Positions 26,926 to 36,882 of a stretch of DNA of 64,000 nucleotides are shown here, piece by piece; position 1 is the first letter of the stretch; every line of letters begins with the position of its first letter. Under the pieces are notes generated by a model. That model made no database searches and had not been told where the DNA came from. It saw nothing but the letters and a program-made list of their open reading frames with translations. Location of the stretch: the NCBI GenBank assembly GCA_965216965.1, contig CBDCGX010000050.1:1-64000 (forward strand), given 5' to 3'. The DNA comes from CBDAKK01 sp965216965. GTDB lineage: Bacteria > Spirochaetota > Spirochaetia > WTKD01 > G963693115. The position numbers and the translations under genes are program-made.

Positions 26926-28634
26926 GTACTCCCCTCTGGTTTATCTAGCTTTTTCTTTGGCGGTTCTATTATCATTTGATCGTATGTTCCACCCGCTGGT
27001 ATCATAGGAAAAACATTTTCTTCTTTCTCTACCTCTGCTTCTATAAGAACTGGCCCCTTATGTTTTAATGCTCTTTGTACACTTCGCGATACATGAGCGC
27101 TATGTCGTATTCGAATACCTTTTATTCCATATGCAGATGCAAGTCGTACAAAATCGGGATTTCCATTCATTTCTACTCCACTGAGTCTATTGTCATAAAA
27201 AAGGCTTTGCCATTGCCTTACCATTCCTAGATATCTATTATTTATAATAAATATTTTTATAGGCAGTTTATTAATAGCAATTGTAGCAAGCTCACATGAT
27301 GTCATCTGAAATCCTCCGTCTCCAATAAAAGCAACAACCACTTTTTCGGGGCACGCAAATTGAGCCCCAATTGCTGCAGGAAGTCCATACCCCATAGTTC
27401 CAGCTCCTCCCGAACTAAGCCAATGATTATGCCGAGATATTTTATAATATTGTGCTGCCCACATTTGATGTTGCCCAACATCAGTAGATACTATAGCTTC
27501 TCCCTTTGTTTGTTTGTACACTTCGTCTATCACATGCCTTGCTTTAAGCCCTCCACCTTTTTTGTATTTTAGAGGGTACTTCTTTTTCCACCGATTTACA
27601 ATAGTAATCCATTCGGGATGTCTTTTATACGGTGCTATTGAAGCAATTCTTTCAAGTGCCAGATTAGCGTCACTGTGTATAACACAATCAAGTGGAATGA
27701 TCTTTTCAAATTCAGATTCATCTACATCTATATGTATTTTTCGAGCGGTCTTGCAAAACTCTTCTGTCTTTCCAGTAATTCTATCGTCCCAGCGAGATCC
27801 TATAGACATAATAAGATCACATTCTTCAACAGCCTTATTTGCATAGGCTGTACCATGCATACCAAGCATGCCAAGACTCAATTCATGAGTTTCTGGAAAT
27901 GCTCCTTTACCTAAAAGAGTATTAGTCACAGGAATAGACATTTTTTCAACAAGATTAAGCAAAGCTCTTCCCGCATTTGAAAGTATAACCCCATGTCCTG
28001 CAAGAATAACTGGCTTTGATGCACTCTGTAAAAGTTCAACTGCATATGCCACAGATTCATCAGTTGGACTCGGTACTGATTTGACCCCAGGAAGATATTT
28101 TTCTTGTTCATAGTTTTGTGTAATACATAAAGACGAAACATCTTTAGGAATGTCTATAAGTACTGGCCCAGGTCTTCCAGCTTGAGAAATATAAAATGCC
28201 TCTTTTACAATTTTTACGATGTCATTCGGTTCTTTTACAAGATAAGAATGTTTTACCACAGGAAAGGTAATCCCCATAACATCGGCTTCCTGAAATGCAT
28301 CAAGCCCAAGATTGGCACGTGTTTGCTGTCCCGAAATAACTATGATAGGAATAGAATCCATTATTGCTGTAAATAGTCCTGTTACAGTATTAGTTGCCCC
28401 TGGACCAGAAGTTACCAAAACAACCGCCGTCTTTCCTGTCGCCCTTGCATATCCATCTGCCATATGCATTGCCCCTTGCTCATGGCGAGTAAGGATGAAT
28501 TTTATAGAAGAATTTATAAGCGCATCAAAAATAGGTATTGCAGCACCACCAGGATAGCCAAAAATATACTCAACACCTTGTTGTTCCATTATTTGCAACA
28601 TTATTTCTGCAACGAAGAACTTCTTTTCAATCAT
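26922..28634 (-). CDS. ilvB: Acetolactate synthase large (catalytic) subunit
   Basis: A thiamine-diphosphate enzyme that makes acetolactate and acetohydroxybutyrate, the first common step to valine, leucine and isoleucine. GYPGGAAIPIFDAL, the glutamate region RHEQGAMHMADGYARATGK, LVTSGPGATNTVTGL and the ThDP-binding GDGGFQMTSCELATI...NN are all present. I start at ATG 28634 (MIEKKFFVAEIML); the frame opens further to 28661 but those residues are unlike the family. TATAAT at 28649-28644 lies nine bases before this ATG. First gene of the cluster. No ilvC, leuA or leuB is present here. Confidence 0.96.
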   Translation of the reverse strand: MIEKKFFVAEIMLQIMEQQGVEYIFGYPGGAAIPIFDALINSSIKFILTRHEQGAMHMADGYARATGKTAVVLVTSGPGATNTVTGLFTAIMDSIPIIVISGQQTRANLGLDAFQEADVMGITFPVVKHSYLVKEPNDIVKIVKEAFYISQAGRPGPVLIDIPKDVSSLCITQNYEQEKYLPGVKSVPSPTDESVAYAVELLQSASKPVILAGHGVILSNAGRALLNLVEKMSIPVTNTLLGKGAFPETHELSLGMLGMHGTAYANKAVEECDLIMSIGSRWDDRITGKTEEFCKTARKIHIDVDESEFEKIIPLDCVIHSDANLALERIASIAPYKRHPEWITIVNRWKKKYPLKYKKGGGLKARHVIDEVYKQTKGEAIVSTDVGQHQMWAAQYYKISRHNHWLSSGGAGTMGYGLPAAIGAQFACPEKVVVAFIGDGGFQMTSCELATIAINKLPIKIFIINNRYLGMVRQWQSLFYDNRLSGVEMNGNPDFVRLASAYGIKGIRIRHSAHVSRSVQRALKHKGPVLIEAEVEKEENVFPMIPAGGTYDQMIIEPPKKKLDKPEGST

Positions 28635-28977
28635 AATACAATAATTATAGAACATTTTCATAAAAAAAAGTCATATATTCCCTAATATAAATTATATTTA
28701 TTTATATTTTAATATATTACCTTCTGTATCTACATTTATGAGAATAAACAACAACAAAAATATGCTATTCCCCTTCAAAAACAGGATATTAAATAAGAAA
28801 ACAATAAAAATACAACAAAACAATCTCAATGAACTTATTAAGAATAAAAATAATGTAGTAAAATAGTTTTTAGCACTATGTAAGCATGTGTAATGAAGTT
28901 ATATTACAATAATATATTAAGTTAAATCTTTCTAATGTCTTTTTACTAGAGGAATCACTATTAAATTTACAATTATA
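28635..28977. other. AT-rich intergenic region upstream of ilvB
   Basis: About 340 bases with no convincing gene. I looked for a T-box leader (conserved AGGGTGG-ACCGCG block) and for a leader peptide rich in Leu, Ile or Val codons ahead of ilvB and saw neither. A plus-strand frame of 42 codons (28738-28866) is open, but it is mostly N, K and I and has no ribosome site. A possible ilvB -10 box is at 28644-28649. Confidence 0.5.
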
Positions 28978-30444
28978 TTAAAAAAAACCAAGCATTCTTA
29001 TAAAAGAAAGATAAAAGTATATTGATCCCATTCCAACCACCCCTATAAGCAATCCAAAATACACAAGGTGTTTCGTCTTTATAAGGCCTGTTCCATAAGC
29101 AAGCGCATTAGGTGGCGTACTTATAGGAAGCAGCATGGAAAGTGATGCTGCAAATGTAACGCTTATAATTAATAAGACAATATCACTCTGCAAAACATCT
29201 GGAATTGCATATCCTATAGCAACAAGAAGAGGTATAAGAAGATTTGAAGCCGCTGTATGAGACATGAAATTAGAAAGTATATACATTATTCCCATGGAAA
29301 TAATTATAACAAGCGTAAAAGAAGTATTATCAAACTTTAAAATACTTGTAACACGATCAGAAAGTCCTGTTTTTTCAAGTCCCACCCCTATAGCAATTCC
29401 TCCCGCAACTAACCACAGCACATCCCAGTTAAACATTTTTAAGTCTTCTTTTGTACATATCCCCATGATGAAAAATATGAGCATGGGTATCATCGCAACT
29501 ATATAACTATTCATTCCATGTATAAAATCTGTCATCCACAAAAGGATAGTAAATACAAACGTGACAGACACAATAATGCTCTTTCTTTTCTTCCATCGTT
29601 TCTCTTTTCCTATTTCTTTGCTAACCTCTTTTTTCTCTTCAAATAAGGATAAACGGATTTGTGTTCCTTTGCTACGAAAACATATAATAAGAACAATCCA
29701 ACTAAATAGTAACAACACCAATACGAAAGGGATAGAAAACATCATCCACTTAGAAAAATTAAGACTAACATCAGGACCAAGAGCTCTTAGGGCTATTGCG
29801 TTAGGAGGGGTGCCTATAGGAGTTCCCATTCCTCCTATGTTAGCAGCAATAGGTATTCCCAAAGCAAGTGCAACTCTTATTTTGCTCTCTTTTGGTATAG
29901 ATTTAAATACTGGCATAAGCACAGAAAGCATCATTGCTGTAGTCGCAGTATTACTCATAAACATAGAAAAGACTGCTGTAATAAGCATGAACCCTAGCAA
30001 TACATTGTTAGGGTTCTTACCAAAAGGGACTAAGATAGTTTTTGCAATTTTATAATCGAGTTTATATTTAGATGAGGCAAAGGCAAGTGTAAATCCACCT
30101 AAAAACAAAATGATAATTGGTGCAGAGAATGCTGCCATTATGTCTTTATAGGGAACGAGCTCACCCACCCCTTCTTTCCGAAAAAAAATAAAACCCTTAT
30201 CAGAAATAGTAATAAGTTCAAGTACTATAACAAGAAGTGAAGTAGAAAAATTCGGAATAGGCTCAAGAATCCAAAGCAATGCCGCCATAATAAATATAGC
30301 AGCAATACGTATCTCTACTTCTGTAAACATATTAAATGGATATGATTGAGGAGCAATAAATAAAAACATCATTGGCAATACTAATGAAATAGTTAATGTC
30401 ATCAAACGGAATCGATTCTTAAAAGTTAAAGATACAATAGGCAT
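28978..30444 (-). CDS. SLC13/DASS family sodium:anion symporter
   Basis: The 488-residue protein has about 11-12 membrane helices and the paired SNT-type motifs of the divalent anion:sodium symporters: MSNTATTAMM with TPIGTPPNAIALRALG in the first half, and MSHTAASNLL with PISTPPNALAYGTG in the second. Known members import dicarboxylates (succinate, malate), citrate or sulfate. The substrate here is unknown. The gene has its own promoter-like sequence (30452-30481) and lies 67 bases after the AGE-family gene on the same strand, with the DeoR-type regulator further upstream. Confidence 0.93.
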   Translation of the reverse strand: MPIVSLTFKNRFRLMTLTISLVLPMMFLFIAPQSYPFNMFTEVEIRIAAIFIMAALLWILEPIPNFSTSLLVIVLELITISDKGFIFFRKEGVGELVPYKDIMAAFSAPIIILFLGGFTLAFASSKYKLDYKIAKTILVPFGKNPNNVLLGFMLITAVFSMFMSNTATTAMMLSVLMPVFKSIPKESKIRVALALGIPIAANIGGMGTPIGTPPNAIALRALGPDVSLNFSKWMMFSIPFVLVLLLFSWIVLIICFRSKGTQIRLSLFEEKKEVSKEIGKEKRWKKRKSIIVSVTFVFTILLWMTDFIHGMNSYIVAMIPMLIFFIMGICTKEDLKMFNWDVLWLVAGGIAIGVGLEKTGLSDRVTSILKFDNTSFTLVIIISMGIMYILSNFMSHTAASNLLIPLLVAIGYAIPDVLQSDIVLLIISVTFAASLSMLLPISTPPNALAYGTGLIKTKHLVYFGLLIGVVGMGSIYFYLSFIRMLGFF

Positions 30445-30451
30445 ACTCCGT

Positions 30452-30481
30452 ATTATAATAAAGTTGGATATAAATAGTCAA
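30452..30481 (-). promoter_or_regulatory. Candidate promoter of the DASS transporter gene
   Basis: On the minus strand TTGACT (30481-30476), an 18-base spacer and TATAAT (30457-30452) make a near-consensus sigma-70 promoter. Seven bases separate the -10 box from the ATG at 30444, so transcription would begin about at the start codon. A CGGAGT word sits directly before the ATG. Confidence 0.55.
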
Positions 30482-30511
30482 CAAAGATGTGCTTTTTTAC
30501 AACTATTAACT

Positions 30512-31636
30512 CTATTTACTACAAAAGCATATATATTCGTGCAATGCTATGAGAACATGATAAAGAGTACTTGCAGGAGCGTTTTTTGATATATTATTAT
30601 AGTGTTCATCAACCTGATCATACCATACCCCTTTATCTGTTATAAAATAATAAGAAAATATTTTCTTGAGTGTCTCTTCGGCGAGATCTAAATGTTTCTC
30701 TTTTCTTGATAAATCCGTAGCACGTTCTCTTAATGCAAGATGTGCCTTTAGTTTTTCTGTTTGTACCCAAAGTCTATGCGTGTCTCGATATATTCTTCCA
30801 TCAAAATAACACTCATCGTATCCTAAACCTGTCACAGGGCTTGTTCCTAAAAGAGCAAACGTATATAAATTAGAAATCACATCTACTGTTTTGCCAGTAA
30901 GCCTTTCATATTTACATAATAGCCAAATCCATTCATAATGATGCCCGGGATCAACCAACTCTCCCTTTTGCTCATCAGGCATCCAATTATCTTTAAAAAA
31001 TTCCCTAATAATATTTTCCTCATATGTGCACATGTGCTTTCTAAAAAGACCATATATTTTCTCTGCAGCAATAATCCAATGCTTATCTCCAAATAACTCA
31101 TATAAATTAAGCAATGCCTCAAAAATATGCATATGTGGGTTTTGTTGTCGCGGGCTTCCATCATCTGGAATACTCGTAACAAATCCTCCATCGCTATGGG
31201 CAAATATGGTTTCAAAAAGGCCCCATACTTTATAAAGCCATTTCTTATAGATATCATCTTTAGTAGCGTAATAAAGCCATCCAAATCCCAATAATACAAA
31301 AGCATGTTCATACGTACGAATATGTTTATCTTTATGACTTCCATCACGAGTCGTAAGAGATACAAAGCCTCCTCTTGGCATCCAACACTTTTCCATCATA
31401 AATAATGCACCAGCTTTAGCAACCGACAGGGTATCTGAATACCCCCATACCGTACCAGCACTATGAGAAAATATATTTCGAGGGTGTATCCTAAACCGTT
31501 TATCTAAATTATATTGTGGTTTCCCCGAAAATGATAAAGCCTCTACATACCCACCATGCTTCTTATCATATCCTGCACTTCCCCATGTTATAAGTGCTTT
31601 CTGTAAGAACTCCTTTGACTCCCCAACAAATTTCAT
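30512..31636 (-). CDS. AGE-family (N-acylglucosamine 2-epimerase type) sugar epimerase/isomerase
   Basis: The 374-residue protein has the (alpha/alpha)6 barrel motifs of this family: RIHPRNIFSHSAG, HIRTYEHAFVLLGFGWLYY, NPHMHIFEALLNLYE and DPGHHYEWIWLL, where the histidines and glutamate line the active site. Members include N-acetylglucosamine 2-epimerase, cellobiose 2-epimerase and the mannose isomerase YihS. The substrate class cannot be settled by eye; TPRxxxS-type differences between groups would need alignment. It lies 19 bases after the DeoR-type regulator, so they form an operon, probably for a sugar. Confidence 0.88.
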   Translation of the reverse strand: MKFVGESKEFLQKALITWGSAGYDKKHGGYVEALSFSGKPQYNLDKRFRIHPRNIFSHSAGTVWGYSDTLSVAKAGALFMMEKCWMPRGGFVSLTTRDGSHKDKHIRTYEHAFVLLGFGWLYYATKDDIYKKWLYKVWGLFETIFAHSDGGFVTSIPDDGSPRQQNPHMHIFEALLNLYELFGDKHWIIAAEKIYGLFRKHMCTYEENIIREFFKDNWMPDEQKGELVDPGHHYEWIWLLCKYERLTGKTVDVISNLYTFALLGTSPVTGLGYDECYFDGRIYRDTHRLWVQTEKLKAHLALRERATDLSRKEKHLDLAEETLKKIFSYYFITDKGVWYDQVDEHYNNISKNAPASTLYHVLIALHEYICFCSK

Positions 31637-31655
31637 ATTTTTTATGGATTATTAT

Positions 31656-32441
31656 TTATACACCAGTATTTACAATATGCAATTTAGTATTAGAAAGAGC
31701 ATCTAACTTCTCTTTCATAAGATGAGATATATTTTTATCTATCACAACATGTCCAACATGTGAGAGATTAGAAATCACATGTCCCTCATTATCATTATAT
31801 TGGTTACTCTCAAGGAGCAATATAGTCATATTAGCATTAAGCATCATTTGTTTTTTAATTTCAACTTCTGAAATATCAGACTCTATAATATCAAGGTTGG
31901 AATTAATAGAATCACATCCTAAAAACACAATTTCTGTTTTATAGTCTTTAAAAAATGACTCTGTTTCTTTGCCAATAGTACTAAGAGAAGCTGATCGGAT
32001 CAACCCTCCCGAACAAAACACACAGCCTATATCAAGTATTCTTGTTGCCTTGTTTGCTATAAAAAAACTATTAGTAACAACACCAATATCTGCAGTTAAA
32101 GGAGAATCCTTCAACTGATCAATAATAGAACAAATAATTGCTTTAGTATCAAATGAATACATTTTCTGAGATCTTATAAATGTTTTGCTTACATACTTTG
32201 CAATATCTTGTTTTATTTCTTTGTTCACTTCTATGTCATCTTCAATGAAGTTCTTTTCTTTAAAACCACTTGCAATCTTGACCCAACCATGGTGTAATTC
32301 AAGTTTCTTTTCTTCATAAAGCTCTCTCGTTAAACGATGAACTGTCATTCGGGAAACATCAAAAAAATCTGATATTTGTTTATTTGAAACACTCTTCTTT
32401 ATTTGTATATACTCAAAAATAGTTTCTTTTCTATTCTTCAT
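31656..32441 (-). CDS. DeoR-family transcriptional regulator
   Basis: The N-terminal 55 residues form a DeoR-type winged helix-turn-helix (NKQISDFFDVSRMTVHRLTREL). The rest is the DeoRC sugar-phosphate sensor fold, with VVTNSFFIA, a glycine-containing GGLIRSASLSTIG and EIVFLGCDSI in the positions where family members bind phosphosugars. A segment at about 60-90 is longer than usual. It is first in an operon with the AGE-family enzyme and so probably represses it until its sugar phosphate accumulates. Confidence 0.88.
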   Translation of the reverse strand: MKNRKETIFEYIQIKKSVSNKQISDFFDVSRMTVHRLTRELYEEKKLELHHGWVKIASGFKEKNFIEDDIEVNKEIKQDIAKYVSKTFIRSQKMYSFDTKAIICSIIDQLKDSPLTADIGVVTNSFFIANKATRILDIGCVFCSGGLIRSASLSTIGKETESFFKDYKTEIVFLGCDSINSNLDIIESDISEVEIKKQMMLNANMTILLLESNQYNDNEGHVISNLSHVGHVVIDKNISHLMKEKLDALSNTKLHIVNTGV

Positions 32442-32584
32442 ATTAGTTCTCTACTCCTTTTAAAGTTATCCGCATACATATACAATACGTTTATGAATAA
32501 AAACCTTTTCATGTTAATATTGTAGGAAATATTTGACCAAAAACACAATTTAATAAAAACTTTTCTACATAAACTCTATAAATA

Positions 32585-35056
32585 TTATAAAAGATGCACA
32601 TATGTTTTTCCACTTCCGCCATCAGAAGGAGCTGCTTGTTTTATTTCTTTCACATATGGATGCTTTTTCATTTCTTCATGTATTGCTCTCATTAGTGTAT
32701 GCATCCCTTTCCCGTGAATAATGCTAAAACACTTTATACGAGAAATTATTGCTCTATTTAACTGTGCATCTACACAAGAAAGAGCCTCTTCAACACTACA
32801 TCCCCGTACGTCTATAGTAAATGAAGGCAATACTACTCCGTCTATCTGATACAATGCTTTATTCTCTTTTTGTTCCAACCGGAAATTACTTTGCATGTTG
32901 TCTTTATCAAAAGATTGTGTTTCTAACTTATGTTTGGCTAGATCTTGCTTATAAACAAGTTTCTCGCGAGAAAGTTCTAACATTATAATTCCTGCTCGTA
33001 CCTGATATGTATTCTTTTTTATCCTTCTAATTATTACTCCTTTAACATTACTATCAATTATAGTCACAATATCCCCCTCCTTAAGTGCACAGAGATTCAT
33101 GGCATGCACATATTGTTCTGATTTTAATTGTAATTGTTTTATAGAAGTTTCAAAACACTTAACAGAAGTACGAAATTCGTTTACTAGGGTTGTATTTTCT
33201 CTTGTTTTTTTTTCTTTGTTTTTATGCATACCAGCAAGTTCTGCTGTAAGTTGCTCAAATTTTTTCCTCATTTTATTTAGAAGGGGATATCCTTCCTGCA
33301 TAGTATTATGATAAAAATTATATTCTTGTTTAGCAAGAATTCTTTTCTTTTCTTCTAGCAATTGTAATTCGTTAGTTATCATTTTTTCCTTTTCTATGTT
33401 CTTATCCCTAACTCTTTTTGCTTTTTGATATGTTTTCTGTATTTCTTGTAGAAGACTATCATAGTTTTTTCCAAAAAGATTCATAACCTTCTTGTATTTA
33501 GAAAGAATAGCGACAGAAATACCTGCTCTCCTTGCTGCCTTTACTGCTTCACTTACACCTATTGCTCCGTACACAATGTTATAATTATTCTCAGGCTCAA
33601 TCGCTGCTATTTGTATATGATCATGAGTGAGGGCATAGTGCTTAATAATAGCCAAATGTGTTGTAAGAACAGTATATACATTTCTATTATGAAGATATTC
33701 TAAAATCGCCCACGCTAACGCCCCTCCTTCTCTATCATCAGTACCCCCACAAAACTCATCAAACAACAATATTACAGGGTAATGATAGCTTTTCTCCACA
33801 GATGTAATAGCACCATGTACATCACTAATATGAGAAGAAAACGTTGAATGTCCTTTAATAATATTTTGATTATCACCAATCACAGCATACACATCACAAA
33901 AAAAAGGAAGTCGTGATTCCCGCTCCACCATATGAGTACTAACACAAGGCGCTTCCACAAGAACAGGAATAGCACTTTGATTCATAAGAATAGCAAGCCC
34001 CAATGTTTTAAGTGCAAACGTTTTTCCTCCCTCATTAGGTCCTGTAAGTGCAAGTTGTAGAGTCTTATTATTCATTACAATATCAATTGGTTGTGCATCC
34101 CTTACTAAAGGATGCCTTATCCCATATAATTCTATAGGAGTCATACTACATTGAGAAGCATTAATATTAAAACAAAGCAATGAAGAATCGTTTTTTATAC
34201 CATATTGCGCCTGAGCATATGCACAATCAAATTCAATAAAAGCATCATACAATTTCTGAAGAGAAGATAAAGACTTACACACAGCTTCACTAAGATCTTT
34301 ACATATTTTATATATAATTTTCTTTTCTTCTACACATATCATTTCCATTTCATTATTAAGATGATAAAGCTCTGGTATTTCTATAAAAACACTCTTTTCT
34401 GATCCTGAATTTCCATGTAATATACCCTCTACCTGAGACTTATACGGTTTTTTTATACCTAATACAATCCTATCTAAATAAAGTGTAGGTTCATCTGCAA
34501 TACACCAATCTCTGTTATTATTAATAAATAAATGTGCTTGTTGCTTCCTCCTTTTATGTATAGCAAATTTCTTGTTATCTATAATTCGTAATTCCTTTAT
34601 CTGCTTTCGATCTAACTCTCCTGTATTATTAAATATTTGTGATAACAAAGAAAAAACATGTTGTGGTATCATGCACATACGCAATCGGATATTTGTATGA
34701 TAATTAGTAATTCCGTCTTCTATAAAAGACTCTTTGACCCACTGTGCACAGTGTGAAATATGTAATAACACTACATATAACCTTCCCAGTTCTTCTTCCG
34801 AAAAGATTCTTTTTCCTAGAGAAGAAAAAAACAACTTACAAGATGGCAAACTTTCAACATGTAAATCATGTCTTTTATTTTTTAATACTAGCATCATCTC
34901 TTTCACTTGCGCATGTGAAATAATTATATCCTCTTTACTTACAAGAGGATATTTCTTCCTCATAACGACAAGTGTATCATCTGATATGCAGAACCTACTT
35001 ACCTCAATAAGAAGCATATCAAACATAAGCACATCTAATGTTTTTTTCGATACCAT
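32585..35056 (-). CDS. mutS2: MutS2-type ATPase/endonuclease
   Basis: The protein lacks the mismatch-recognition domains of MutS and has the MutS2 layout: N-terminal clamp and lever helices, an ABC-type ATPase core (Walker A TGPNEGGKTFALKTLG, FSSHISD signature region, Walker B LLFDEFCGGTDDREGGA, TTHLAIIKHYA), a long coiled coil (about residues 520-650), and a C-terminal Smr domain (IDVRGCSVEEALSCVD, IIHGKGMHTLM). MutS2 proteins act on branched DNA or stalled ribosomes depending on species. At 823 residues it is full length. It overlaps rsgA by 22 bases. Confidence 0.94.
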   Translation of the reverse strand: MVSKKTLDVLMFDMLLIEVSRFCISDDTLVVMRKKYPLVSKEDIIISHAQVKEMMLVLKNKRHDLHVESLPSCKLFFSSLGKRIFSEEELGRLYVVLLHISHCAQWVKESFIEDGITNYHTNIRLRMCMIPQHVFSLLSQIFNNTGELDRKQIKELRIIDNKKFAIHKRRKQQAHLFINNNRDWCIADEPTLYLDRIVLGIKKPYKSQVEGILHGNSGSEKSVFIEIPELYHLNNEMEMICVEEKKIIYKICKDLSEAVCKSLSSLQKLYDAFIEFDCAYAQAQYGIKNDSSLLCFNINASQCSMTPIELYGIRHPLVRDAQPIDIVMNNKTLQLALTGPNEGGKTFALKTLGLAILMNQSAIPVLVEAPCVSTHMVERESRLPFFCDVYAVIGDNQNIIKGHSTFSSHISDVHGAITSVEKSYHYPVILLFDEFCGGTDDREGGALAWAILEYLHNRNVYTVLTTHLAIIKHYALTHDHIQIAAIEPENNYNIVYGAIGVSEAVKAARRAGISVAILSKYKKVMNLFGKNYDSLLQEIQKTYQKAKRVRDKNIEKEKMITNELQLLEEKKRILAKQEYNFYHNTMQEGYPLLNKMRKKFEQLTAELAGMHKNKEKKTRENTTLVNEFRTSVKCFETSIKQLQLKSEQYVHAMNLCALKEGDIVTIIDSNVKGVIIRRIKKNTYQVRAGIIMLELSREKLVYKQDLAKHKLETQSFDKDNMQSNFRLEQKENKALYQIDGVVLPSFTIDVRGCSVEEALSCVDAQLNRAIISRIKCFSIIHGKGMHTLMRAIHEEMKKHPYVKEIKQAAPSDGGSGKTYVHLL

Positions 35057-36075
35057 TTCACCTTTTCTCTCTCTAAGATTTCCGCTAGCAACTGTATATA
35101 TGATTTATATCTGCCTATACGTATTGCTTTTCCAACTTGTTCCTTCACCGCACAACCAGGTTCTTTATAATGTAAACATTTTGAATGTTTACATTGTACA
35201 GAAAATTTTAAAAACTCATAATACCCTAATCCTATGTCTCTTGTTGTAACATTTGCAGGAGATAAATCACGAATACCCGGAGTGTCTATTATGTAAAACC
35301 CTTCCCCTATATTTACAGTAGGGCATATAGTAGTGTGTTTTCCCCTATTATACTTTTTTGACACCTCTCCAATTTTTTGACTTGCACAAGATATGAGAAA
35401 GTTTACTATGCTTGACTTTCCTACTCCAGATTGTCCTACAAAAGCACATCGCTTCCCCTTTAAATGGGTTACAAGTTCTTTCATGCCCGTTTTTTTAGGC
35501 ACACTTGTATATACAATTATCTGACACATTTCCGTATATATTTTTATTGCATCCTTAATTTTTTCTATTTCTTCCTCTTGACATGTGCTTTCTTCATTCC
35601 AAATATCTACCTTGTTGATTATAAGAAGAGTGTCAAGCTTCTGCTGTAAAGCTATACAAAGGATCCTATCTATAAATTGAGGCTTAAACATTGGAGCCCC
35701 CACAGATGTCACTATCCCCAACACATCTATATTAACAGCTACAAGATGTTGTCTGTTTCCCTTATTGCGGACAATCTTATTTTTTCTTTCGTGACGTTTT
35801 ATAATAAGCCCCTGCATAGGAATTGTTGTGGGATTTGTAACAACATATTCTACATTATCTGATGCTGTACAAAACGTGGTACATACGTCACCCTCATTAT
35901 GTTGGCGCTTCCCTTTCAATCTGCATTCTATTATATTATTTGAATACATTTCTTGAATATTAGCATCTTGCATGTAAGAATTATAGTCATTATGAGGCAA
36001 TACATAAAATACATTCTTTGTTCCCCAGAGTACAACTCCCCTACACACATCTTCTCTCATAATTTTATATTCCAT
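35035..36075 (-). CDS. rsgA: Small ribosomal subunit biogenesis GTPase RsgA
   Basis: A circularly permuted GTPase that checks late 30S maturation. The order is an N-terminal OB-like domain with GRKR-type basic region, G4 INKVD, then G1 GQSGVGKSS, G3 DTPGIRD, and a C-terminal zinc knuckle (cysteines and histidine in CKHSKCLHYKEPGC). The permuted order with G4 before G1 is diagnostic. An insert of about 15 basic residues near position 95 is notable. Start at 36075 or the in-frame ATG five codons later. It overlaps murI by 19 bases and mutS2 by 22. Confidence 0.93.
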   Translation of the reverse strand: MEYKIMREDVCRGVVLWGTKNVFYVLPHNDYNSYMQDANIQEMYSNNIIECRLKGKRQHNEGDVCTTFCTASDNVEYVVTNPTTIPMQGLIIKRHERKNKIVRNKGNRQHLVAVNIDVLGIVTSVGAPMFKPQFIDRILCIALQQKLDTLLIINKVDIWNEESTCQEEEIEKIKDAIKIYTEMCQIIVYTSVPKKTGMKELVTHLKGKRCAFVGQSGVGKSSIVNFLISCASQKIGEVSKKYNRGKHTTICPTVNIGEGFYIIDTPGIRDLSPANVTTRDIGLGYYEFLKFSVQCKHSKCLHYKEPGCAVKEQVGKAIRIGRYKSYIQLLAEILEREKVKWYRKKH

Positions 36076-36878
36076 ATTCCTTGGTATATTAACATGTTTT
36101 TTTGAGAAAAAGATTGAAATACTGTTTCGTCAACATTAGATGTAACAAAAAATTTGGTTTTTTTAATATTAAGTGATTGAGTACTATCAGGTAGATTATT
36201 GAGTGCCATAATCCTATTCGTAACTCCTTTAAGTGAGTCTATTATAGCTACACGATTCCCTAAAATATCTTTTAACATATTTTTTATATGTAAAAAATGA
36301 GTACACGCTAGTACAACCACTTCAGAATTAAAACCCAATATATCATAACCTATTGAATCTAAAAGCGATGAAATATAAGCAGTATATGGTGCTGCATCTT
36401 TAGAATACATCATTATTTTTTCTATAAGTTCTACAAGTTCTGGAATACCTCGTAATATTATTTTTGTGTCAGTACCTGCATATGTTGCAACAAGATCTTT
36501 TGTGTATTTGCTTGCTGCTGTAAAAGAAGTGCCCATAACATATATCCTTTTATACCCCTTATCTACCGCAAGCTTTACAGCAGGCACTACTCCTACCACC
36601 CTTATGCCACTATTCCCCAGTGTCTTTCTTACCTCTTCTAAGGCAATAACGCTCGCTGTATTACAAGCAATTACAAATATATCCACACCTTTTTTCTTAC
36701 ATATGTCTTTTGCATATCGTACAAGACGGTCAATCAACCATCTATCAGACTTAACACCATAGGGAAATCCTTCCGTATCAGCAAAATAATAGTGCTGAGA
36801 ATATGGATATTTTAAGAGAAAATTATTTAAATATGCTATTCCGCCTACTCCCGAATCAAAAAACGCAACAGAAGCCAT
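36057..36878 (-). CDS. murI: Glutamate racemase
   Basis: Makes D-glutamate for peptidoglycan. Both catalytic cysteines are visible, in VIACNTASV and VVLACTHF, with FFDSGVGGIAYL at the N-terminus and FPYGVKS. At 273 residues it is full length. It starts a tight run murI-rsgA-mutS2 with overlapping ends. Only 25 bases separate its ATG from the divergent pentapeptide gene. A TATACT on its strand (36892-36887) lies eight bases before the ATG. Confidence 0.95.
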   Translation of the reverse strand: MASVAFFDSGVGGIAYLNNFLLKYPYSQHYYFADTEGFPYGVKSDRWLIDRLVRYAKDICKKKGVDIFVIACNTASVIALEEVRKTLGNSGIRVVGVVPAVKLAVDKGYKRIYVMGTSFTAASKYTKDLVATYAGTDTKIILRGIPELVELIEKIMMYSKDAAPYTAYISSLLDSIGYDILGFNSEVVVLACTHFLHIKNMLKDILGNRVAIIDSLKGVTNRIMALNNLPDSTQSLNIKKTKFFVTSNVDETVFQSFSQKNMLIYQGIWNIKL

Positions 36879-36882
36879 TACT

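Noticed and set aside
28738..28866. Plus-strand frame of 42 codons upstream of ilvB
   Set aside because: Composition is almost only N, K, I and L as expected from AT-rich DNA. It has no ribosome site and no recognisable similarity.
28635..28977. T-box riboswitch or attenuator for the ilv-leu operon
   Set aside because: I looked for the conserved T-box block and for a short leader peptide rich in branched-chain codons on the minus strand and found neither.
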